Source: UBA4720 sp038227135
GTDB taxonomy: Bacteria > Gemmatimonadota > Gemmatimonadetes > Gemmatimonadales > Gemmatimonadaceae
Reading direction: 5' to 3'
NCBI GenBank assembly: GCA_038227135.1
Contig: JBBRQC010000011.1
Location: 9,991 to 73,990 of the forward strand
DNA: 64,000 nucleotides
In this document: one piece after another, positions 58,411 to 64,000 of the stretch
Layout of the letters: each line of letters opens with the position of its first letter
Position numbering within the stretch: position 1 is the stretch's first letter
Translations under genes and position numbers: made by a program
The notes under the pieces: model-generated
What the model was told of the DNA's origin: nothing
The model's database searches: none
What the model saw: the letters and a program-made list of their open reading frames with translations, nothing else

Positions 58411-58639
58411 TGAACATCCCGCGGGCGGCTACACCGAGTTCCGCAACGCGCATGGCGTGGGTAGCACGGGCAAGCGAGACGGAACGCGCGCATGGCCCGG
58501 CGAGTCGACGCTGTGGGTGAGCGTCGTGCCGGAAGCGCGATCCGGGGAGCTGGTGCGATCGCTTCGGGAGGAGGTGCCGCGACTCTCCGCCGGCGAGCGC
58601 CTTCATGTCGCCGTGCTGCCGACGGAGAGTTTTTTCTGA
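58349..58639 (+). CDS. PII-like protein (DUF3240-type) of RND operons
   Basis: 96 residues with a ferredoxin-like PII fold pattern: KMLMIVYSGSAPQRVSSLLDE, GYTEFRNAHGVGSTG and a late LHVAVLP. Similar small PII-like proteins sit next to CzcA-type pumps and may bind metal or nucleotide to tune efflux. ATG 58349 lies inside the end of the RND gene (62-base overlap), so it is translationally linked. Confidence 0.75.
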   Translation: MKMLMIVYSGSAPQRVSSLLDEHPAGGYTEFRNAHGVGSTGKRDGTRAWPGESTLWVSVVPEARSGELVRSLREEVPRLSAGERLHVAVLPTESFF

Positions 58640-58685
58640 CGCCGCTGTCGCCTTTGTCCTACATCACTTTTTCAGGAGTACTGCA

Positions 58686-58886
58686 ATGTGCAATGACCAG
58701 ATCATCCGCCGGTTCGCCGGCGTATTCGTCCTCGCGTCGGTAGCGCTTGGCTACTGGGCGCATCCCGCGTGGTTCCTCTTCACCGCATTCGTGGGGTTCA
58801 ACCTGCTCCAGTCCAGCTACACTGCATTCTGCCCGCTTGAGCGAATCCTCGGGCGTGTGGGGTTCCCAGGGTGTGAGCGGCGGTGA
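58686..58886 (+). CDS. DUF2892 small membrane protein
   Basis: 66 residues, two membrane helices: IRRFAGVFVLASVALGYW, then FTAFVGFNLLQSSYTAFCPLE, which is the DUF2892/YgaP membrane signature with Cys in FCPLE. AGGAG is 7 bases before the ATG. In YgaP this part is fused to rhodanese; here a rhodanese frame follows directly. Confidence 0.86.
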   Translation: MCNDQIIRRFAGVFVLASVALGYWAHPAWFLFTAFVGFNLLQSSYTAFCPLERILGRVGFPGCERR

Positions 58887-59171
58887 CGTGATCGATGTAC
58901 GCGACCGTCGGAATGGCAGGCCGGTCATCTTCCCGGCGTTCCGAACATTCCGGTTGGATACCGAACCGACCACCTCGGCGAGATTCCAGGGTCGAAGCCG
59001 GTGGTGGTGCATTGCCAGATCGGAGCAAGCTCAGCCATCGCCGCCAGCGTGCTGCAAGTGCATGGCCTCACGAACGTGGTCAACCTCACCGACAGTTTCG
59101 CCGAGTGGCAGAAGCAGAAGTTGCCGATCGAGCGCGAAGAAGGCGCGGAGGAGCTGGTCGGGACCAGCTAG
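58873..59171 (+). pseudogene. Rhodanese-domain gene with a one-base frameshift
   Basis: From GTG 58873 the frame reads GGDVIDVRD; then the rhodanese pattern continues one frame over (PSEWQAGHLPGVPNIPV, KPVVVHCQIGASSAIAASVL, TNVVNLTDSFAEWQ) to the stop at 59169-59171. The active Cys would be in VVHCQIGA. A single missing base near 58904 restores the whole domain. Real mutation or assembly error. Works with DUF2892 in sulfur transfer if intact. Confidence 0.72.
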
Positions 59172-59203
59172 CATCGCTCGTCGCCGACCATAAACACAAC
59201 TAT

Positions 59204-59219
59204 ATTACTGAGTAGCAAT
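59204..59219 (+). promoter_or_regulatory. Degenerate ArsR-type operator and promoter remnant
   Basis: TATATTACTGAGTAGCAATG closely matches the region before the arsR gene (60539-60558): the same TATATT -10, then ATTACT..TAG.AAT, then GAGGAGAT..CAATGG. But only a 44-codon, non-ArsR frame follows (59242-59376). Looks like a copy whose regulator gene was lost. Confidence 0.5.
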
Positions 59220-59372
59220 GGATGTTCGCGAGAGGAGATCAATGGCCGAATGCGCGTCACGCGCACGAAAACAAAAAAACCGTTGCGAGTCTCTGCGAAC
59301 AATAAATCACAGTGAGGGATCACGAGTCCTGTCCAGAGGCCGGCTGCGCTTCGGCGATGACGTGGGTTGGCG

Positions 59373-60350
59373 CTAAACCGATTCCGGAACACGAATGCGA
59401 TCGATGAAGCCCCGCGCTCCTCTCACCTGTCTCAGGTCTCTGACCACGTCGGCGTGAAGCGAAGCGCTCCGGACTGATCCCTCTGCGCGGAGCCAGCCAT
59501 TTTCAACGACCACGCGAACGTCATCCGCGGCGCGGGAGCGCAGAGCCGCTGAAAGCTCATGGATGACTGCCCGCGCCAAATCGATGGGATCGGGCTGGAA
59601 CTGGGTGGGAGAGTCAACCTCGATCTGTTGTACCAGCACTCGAACGGGAGGAATGCGAATGACGGCGCGCTCGATCTCCTCGGCATCCTGATGCGTCTCC
59701 ACGACTCCGCCAAGTACGACGATTCCTTCCATCACCTCAACGCTCATCTTGCTGGTGTCCGCGCCGCCGAGGTTGCGGAGCGCATCCAGTACCGTGTTTC
59801 GGAGAGTGACATCGCTCTCGGCGACCGCGGATTCCGTGGGCTCTTCGTCGGAGCGCTCGATGATACGCCCGCCACTTGGGCTCGCGGCACGGCCGGTTAT
59901 CTCTGCTGCGTTTATTCGGAACAGGTGAGAGCGAAAGGGAACGGGATCTGAATTCGTCAGTGTCGCGGGAAGCAGGTCGCGCAGCAGGTCTACTGCGTGA
60001 TCAAAGACTGCGGCGTTCTCCTCGTTGTGCTCGATAATGTAGAATGTTCCGTGAACGACCACGCTGCGCCAATCGAATAGTGCTGCGTGCTCATCGACTT
60101 CGAAGGCAACGCGCCGGTTGCGCAGGATCTGGAGCAGCTTGCCACCGGGCGCAGTGCGACCGTAAATCCAGCTCTTTTCGTAGACGAAGTGAACCGGGAC
60201 GACGTTAACGCGCCCCCGAACGCTGAAAGCCAGGCGCCCGACGCTGTTTCGCGCGAGAATCTCCTCGCTTTGTGGCACACTCAGGACCTCGATGAGAGGA
60301 GTGGGCCGCTCGCTCTCCAACACGGGATTCTCGCCAGGCATGGGTCTCAT
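59373..60350 (-). CDS. PPOX-type flavin protein fused to two BON domains
   Basis: 325 residues. Residues 20-160 form a pyridoxamine-oxidase-like split barrel (ILARNSVGRLAFSVRGRVNVVPVHF, FDWRSVVVHGTFYII). Then two BON domains of about 65 residues (SVEVMEGIVVLGGVVETHQDAEEIERAV; DDVRVVVENGWLRAEGSVRSASLHADVV). Cytoplasmic, no signal peptide. May sense or reduce flavin-bound ligands; the BON part binds lipid or protein in other contexts. Confidence 0.82.
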   Translation of the reverse strand: MRPMPGENPVLESERPTPLIEVLSVPQSEEILARNSVGRLAFSVRGRVNVVPVHFVYEKSWIYGRTAPGGKLLQILRNRRVAFEVDEHAALFDWRSVVVHGTFYIIEHNEENAAVFDHAVDLLRDLLPATLTNSDPVPFRSHLFRINAAEITGRAASPSGGRIIERSDEEPTESAVAESDVTLRNTVLDALRNLGGADTSKMSVEVMEGIVVLGGVVETHQDAEEIERAVIRIPPVRVLVQQIEVDSPTQFQPDPIDLARAVIHELSAALRSRAADDVRVVVENGWLRAEGSVRSASLHADVVRDLRQVRGARGFIDRIRVPESV

Positions 60351-60515
60351 TGACGGTGGCTATGATTCGATACTCGCCTTCACATGCACGAAAACAAGCG
60401 CGGCGCTGAAGGTTAAGTATACCTTCGGCGCCGCAATTCGTAGAAGCATCCCGACGCCAGAGGCGCCATGGCTCGCGCGAAGGCGTTTTGGGTATCAGCT
60501 GGGGTGTCCCGGCGC

Positions 60516-60557
60516 TTGCCGTCCGGCCCAGAACGGGCTATATTACTATCTAGTAAT
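60516..60557 (+). promoter_or_regulatory. Promoter and perfect-dyad operator of the arsR operon
   Basis: -35-like TTGCCG and -10 TATATT with a 17-base spacer; the perfect dyad ATTACTA-TC-TAGTAAT (60542-60557) overlaps the -10 and presumed start, right before the ArsR ribosome site GAGGAG. Typical autorepression layout. Confidence 0.72.
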
Positions 60558-60582
60558 GTATATTTCACGTGAGGAGATGGCA

Positions 60583-60912
60583 ATGGGCAAGTTGACGCTT
60601 ACGCCGGAAGTCTTGGTTCTCGTCGCCGAGCGCTTCAAGGCGCTCGCCGAGCCGGCGCGGTTGCAGATCCTGAACTGCCTCCGCGAGGGGGAGATGGTGG
60701 TGAGCGATCTGGTGGCAGAAACCGGCCTCGGGCAGGCGAACGTCTCGAAGCACCTGCAGCTTCTGCACGCCATGGGTTTCGTTCGCCGCAGAAAGGAGGG
60801 TCTTTTCGTCTATTACGCACTGGCAGACAAGGGGATCTTCCAGCTCTGCGACACGATGTGCGGCCGACTCGAGCGGGAGATGAAATTGCGCCGCAGACTT
60901 CTTGCCGGTTGA
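60583..60912 (+). CDS. ArsR-family regulator
   Basis: 109 residues. Winged helix with ALAEPARLQILNCLREGEMVVSDLV, recognition helix GLGQANVSKHLQLL and wing GFVRRRKEGLFVYYAL. Two Cys at about 91 and 95 (LCDTMC) could bind metal or sense redox. ATG chosen for AGGAG spacing of six bases. Overlaps the thioredoxin-like start (TTGA). Confidence 0.9.
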   Translation: MGKLTLTPEVLVLVAERFKALAEPARLQILNCLREGEMVVSDLVAETGLGQANVSKHLQLLHAMGFVRRRKEGLFVYYALADKGIFQLCDTMCGRLEREMKLRRRLLAG

Positions 60913-61646
60913 GCGTTCTTTCACGAATCACCGAAGTCTGGCGCCGGCAGCTTCGCTTCAAGCCGATCCTCTGGATCGGCCTCGCCACGTTCATCGGATA
61001 CCGCATCTGGCCGCAGGTCGGCGCGGCCTTCGGCGTCGACTCCGGCAGCGCGGCTCATCCCTCCTTCCAGCTTACAACTCTGGACGGCCGCTCCATCTCG
61101 AGCGCGGAGCTCCGCGGCCGCGTGGTGCTGGTGAATTTCTGGGCGACCTGGTGCGCGCCGTGCCGGGTGGAGATGCCGGGCTTTCAGGCGATCTATGAAC
61201 GGAAGCGAGCTGATGGGTTCGTAGTGCTCGGCATTTCCACCGACGCGGACGGACCTGACCGGGTGAAACGGTTTCTGGCCGACCACGGAATCGACTACCC
61301 CGTCGCGATGGCGGCCGATGGAGTCGCGCAGCGCTTCGGCGGCGTCAACGTTCTGCCGACCTCGTTCCTGATCGACCGCGAGGGACGAATCCGCAACGAG
61401 GTTAGCGGCATCTTCGCGTCCGTAGCGCTGGAGCAGGCGGTCAACCGGCTGCTCGCCGAGCCGGTGACTGCGTCAGCTTCCTCGCTGGCTTTGGCCAGCT
61501 TGTCAGGATTGAATGATGCTCGAACAACAAGCAATCCACTATATAGTAATATGATGTCCGGCCCGGTTGTTGCTCCCAGAAACTCAGTACCAGCTCCGGA
61601 AAACTTGTCATCTTCCGGTTTGTCCCCTTATCGAGCGGCAGGATGA
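60909..61646 (+). CDS. Membrane-anchored thioredoxin-like protein (TlpA/ResA type)
   Basis: About 245 residues. N-terminal membrane anchor (FKPILWIGLATFIGYRIW), thioredoxin fold with WCAPC active site, ending with the cis-Pro region VLPTSFLID. A low-complexity C-terminal tail follows, within which CACTATATAGTAATATG resembles the ArsR operator. TTG start overlapping the ArsR stop. Works as thiol reductant outside the cytoplasm. Second gene of the arsR operon. Confidence 0.86.
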   Translation: MSVLSRITEVWRRQLRFKPILWIGLATFIGYRIWPQVGAAFGVDSGSAAHPSFQLTTLDGRSISSAELRGRVVLVNFWATWCAPCRVEMPGFQAIYERKRADGFVVLGISTDADGPDRVKRFLADHGIDYPVAMAADGVAQRFGGVNVLPTSFLIDREGRIRNEVSGIFASVALEQAVNRLLAEPVTASASSLALASLSGLNDARTTSNPLYSNMMSGPVVAPRNSVPAPENLSSSGLSPYRAAG

Positions 61647-62077
61647 TTAAAGACTCGCACTCGTACTTTCAGAAACGGGTGGTCGCGCTGCCCTTCGAGC
61701 AGGCAATCACCAGAACGCGGGAAGCCTTATCGGCCGAAGGCTTCGGAATTCTTTCCGAGATCGACGTCAGAGCAACGCTTCAGAAGAAGTTGCAAGTGGA
61801 GTTCCGGCCCTATACGATACTCGGTGCCTGCAATCCGCCGCTCGCTCACAGGGCGTTGACAGCGGAGCGCGACATAGGCGTCTTGCTGCCCTGCAACGTC
61901 GTCGTGTACGAGGGAGATGATCCAGGCCAGTCCGTCATTTCTGCGGTGGACCCGGAAGTCTCGCTTGGAAGAGTCGGTAACTCCGAGCTGGAGCCACTGG
62001 CGAGGGAAGTCAAACAGCGCCTCGGGAGGGTGCTTGACGCGGTCGGCGCCAGCCTCCCGACAGGAAGAGTCGGCTAA
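61643..62077 (+). CDS. DUF302 protein
   Basis: 144 residues with the DUF302 pattern: FEQAITRTREALSAEGFGILSEIDV, then YTILGACNPPLAHRALTAERDIGVLLPCNVVVYE. The Cys in GACNPP and in LPCNVV are conserved. Unknown function, often found with rhodanese/thioredoxin genes. Overlaps the preceding stop by 4 bases. Confidence 0.85.
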   Translation: MIKDSHSYFQKRVVALPFEQAITRTREALSAEGFGILSEIDVRATLQKKLQVEFRPYTILGACNPPLAHRALTAERDIGVLLPCNVVVYEGDDPGQSVISAVDPEVSLGRVGNSELEPLAREVKQRLGRVLDAVGASLPTGRVG

Positions 62078-62113
62078 TACTCCACCCAATTTTTTTAGCC
62101 GAGGGATCAAATC

Positions 62114-62356
62114 ATGGCTTTCCAGACTTCAGATTTCGCGCGCTTCATGGCGTCGGCGGCCGGGCGCTGGCTCCGTATCATCGCTGGAGCGGCACTCATC
62201 TTCTGGGGATGGTCCATGCGCTCAGGCACGGGGGTGATCGTCATGGTGGCGGGGCTCGTCCCGATAGCAGCCGGCGTCTTCGACTTCTGTCTTATCGCGC
62301 CTATCCTGCACGCGCCTTTCTGGGGCCGGCAAATCCGGGGCAATGATAATGTTTAA
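62114..62356 (+). CDS. DUF2892 small membrane protein
   Basis: 80 residues, two membrane helices (RIIAGAALIFWGW; GVIVMVAGLVPIAAGVFDFC) followed by LIAPILHAPFWGR. Second DUF2892 copy in the window. Four-gene run arsR-thioredoxin-DUF302-DUF2892. GAGGGA lies 9 bases before ATG. Confidence 0.82.
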   Translation: MAFQTSDFARFMASAAGRWLRIIAGAALIFWGWSMRSGTGVIVMVAGLVPIAAGVFDFCLIAPILHAPFWGRQIRGNDNV

Positions 62357-63203
62357 CGTCACGATCAAATCTAGAGATTTCCTCCTTAACGCTTGTGGGC
62401 CACGCCTCAAGGCCGCGATGCTCCTTGTGGTATTCTCGTCAGCCGTCTCTGCTCAAGTTACGTCCGGTGCACGCGACACCCTTCATGTGTACGGGCCCGG
62501 CGGACCGTTACCCGCGATGAAGGAAGCGGCTGCCGAATTTTCCCGGCTTCGTGGTGTTCAGGTCGAGGTCGTAGGGGGGCCCACTCCCCAGTGGCTCGAG
62601 AAGGCGAAGTCAGATGCTGACATCATTTTCAGCGGCGCCGAGCACATGATGACGGACTTCATCGGACAACTGAAGGATGCGCCTGCCGGGAAAATCGATG
62701 TTGCAACCGTAGATCCGCTCTACCTCCGGCCCGCGGCGATTCTTGTTCGTCCCGGCAACCCCAAGCACATCCGCCGGTTCGAGGATTTGCTCAGATCAGG
62801 GGTGAAAATTCTAACCGTGCAAGGAGCCGGACAGACAGGAATGTGGGAGGATATGGCCGGCCGGACCGGAGACATTTCCATCGTGCGCGCGCTCAGAAGA
62901 AATATCGGGAGTGTCGCGCCCAACAGCGCAGACGCGAAGAAACTCTGGACGGACGACAACAGCTACGACGCCTGGCTGATATGGAATATCTGGCAGGTGG
63001 CGAATCCTGCCCTGGCCGACGTCGTTCCGGTTGCGCCCAAGTGGAGGATCTACCGGGACTGTGGAACCGCTCTCACAATTCGCGGCCGCGACAACACTGG
63101 CGCACGCGACTTCATGCAATTCCTCCGATCGCGAGGCGGCGCACGAATCTTCGCCAAGTGGGGGTGGATAACGCCGGCACAGCCTTCACCGGAAGTGCGT
63201 TGA
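62343..63203 (+). CDS. acfC: AcfC-like periplasmic binding protein
   Basis: 286 residues with a signal peptide ending VSAQ and an extracellular solute-binding fold: LHVYGPGGPLPAMKEAAAEFSR, ADIIFSGAEHMM, PLYLRPAAILVRPGNPKHI, and YRDCGTALTIRGRDN. Resembles AcfC, of the molybdate/sulfate-binding clan. Overlaps the DUF2892 gene by 14 bases. Ligand unknown; no permease nearby. Confidence 0.8.
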   Translation: MIMFNVTIKSRDFLLNACGPRLKAAMLLVVFSSAVSAQVTSGARDTLHVYGPGGPLPAMKEAAAEFSRLRGVQVEVVGGPTPQWLEKAKSDADIIFSGAEHMMTDFIGQLKDAPAGKIDVATVDPLYLRPAAILVRPGNPKHIRRFEDLLRSGVKILTVQGAGQTGMWEDMAGRTGDISIVRALRRNIGSVAPNSADAKKLWTDDNSYDAWLIWNIWQVANPALADVVPVAPKWRIYRDCGTALTIRGRDNTGARDFMQFLRSRGGARIFAKWGWITPAQPSPEVR

Positions 63204-64000
63204 TGATCGAGGCAATACAACAATAGCGGTAGGAAAGTGGCGCCTGCGCTGCCGCGGTAATTATTTCTCCGAGACGGGTGTCGGAACCCGTGGTGCCTAA
63301 ATGATTTTGACGCGCCGGATGAAGTCCTCAAGCTGATGACACAAATCGTGCGCTGTTCCGCCGATGAGGGCCGCTCGTTAGGAAATTACTGAGGTCGCGA
63401 GCAAGAGCTAAGGATCTGATGGCTTTGACATCGCCCCAGCCCCGAGGTCACGCGTGTTCAACGTGGTTTTCTGTTTCCGCGATTATGGGGCTTAACCCGA
63501 CCGACGGAGCACACGCTCCTCGCCTGGGAGCCGGTCTAGATGGGCCACGATCCTTCCCGCGTTGCTTGGAAGTATTGTCTGTCGGGGCTCACGGAAGTCA
63601 CTGGGGGAAATACCCTACATTGGAACTTGCCTCGGATGCCGTCGCGCATGGACAACCGCAGTGAAAAAAGGCCAAACACGCAGAGGCATGCTCATCGGGC
63701 GTGAGGCTCCATCGTCGCCCCGTTTTCCGTGAAATCCCCTAAGAACGGCGCTAGAAACGTCGCCGAAAACGTCGCCGAGAATTTTGATAGCGACGCTGGT
63801 GAGGATCCTCGCGGCTTGCCGAGAACCACGCTCATCGGGAGTGGGGCCCGTCCCATCAGCGGTTTTAGGCGCCCTCCTGCTCCATATCACGAGCTCGAAC
63901 GGTATCACGTCCGTCGGCGTGAGTCCCGTTTCCAACCGATTCGGGAGCGCTGACAATGCGATGGCGATTAGGCTAACTAACCCATTTTGTCGCGAAATCC
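63204..64000. other. Region without a supported gene
   Basis: Short open frames occur on both strands (for example 63729-63953 plus, 63615-63956 minus) but none has a clear ribosome site or family pattern. A short local repeat GTCGCCGAAAACGTCGCCGA is at 63758-63777. Possibly decayed or regulatory sequence. Confidence 0.35.

Noticed and set aside
63419..63956. Short frames at the right end as genes
   Set aside because: No ribosome sites, no family patterns and mutual overlap on both strands.

Overview
The window is high-GC bacterial chromosome. Gene content points to a soil-type Gemmatimonadota or close relative: a sortilin/VPS10-like BNR protein, secreted amidohydrolases, many GTG/TTG starts, small lipoproteins and beta-barrels, and a large number of histidine kinases. 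This placement is inferred from gene families; no rRNA or other phylogenetic marker is present to prove it.

Layout. (1) 0.2-5.7 kb: an OmpR-type response regulator/histidine kinase pair, a membrane-anchored PHP-domain protein, a PAP2 phosphatase and a lipoprotein amidohydrolase. (2) 5.9-7.5 kb: eight tRNA genes (Gly, Thr, Leu, Asp, Glu, Glu, Trp, His), all on the minus strand, followed by efp, whose product has Asn where the modified Lys usually sits. (3) 7.6-11.7 kb: a divergent tesA | ybbA-ybbP module. (4) 11.7-21 kb: an M8 metallopeptidase lipoprotein operon, a MarR regulator, a PAS histidine kinase overlapping phenylalanine 4-hydroxylase, a second secreted amidohydrolase, and the VPS10-like protein. 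(5) 21.4-29 kb: a CHASE3-PAS-GAF histidine kinase, paralogous beta-barrel proteins around a response regulator, and small secreted proteins. (6) 29-39 kb: a dense minus-strand signalling block. One operon holds a hypothetical protein, a zinc-ribbon protein, a hybrid kinase with three nearly identical PAS domains and two receiver domains, a lone receiver, and a receiver-kinase. A second operon holds a 148-aa hypothetical protein, a two-domain KaiC-like ATPase and a PAS-GAF histidine kinase. (7) 39.4-43.6 kb: an ABC-2 exporter surrounded by gene remnants (carbonic anhydrase tail, STAS-like piece, broken cupin). (8) 43.6-63.2 kb: a nitronate monooxygenase-like gene, then a metal/stress-efflux region: three CDF transporters, a Kef-type antiporter, an outer-membrane protein, TolC-adaptor-RND pump with a PII-like protein, a rhodanese broken by a frameshift, a PPOX-BON protein, ArsR, thioredoxin, DUF302, DUF2892 and an AcfC-like binding protein. 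Two imperfect direct repeats starting with the 3' end of a tRNA-like sequence flank the CDF/antiporter part and suggest modular acquisition.

The most unusual features are the KaiC-like ATPase cotranscribed with a histidine kinase and an unknown partner, without kaiA or kaiB; the triplicated PAS array kept alike at protein level while its DNA has diverged; and the tRNA-like repeats bounding the efflux island. All family assignments are by reading motifs; no database search was run.
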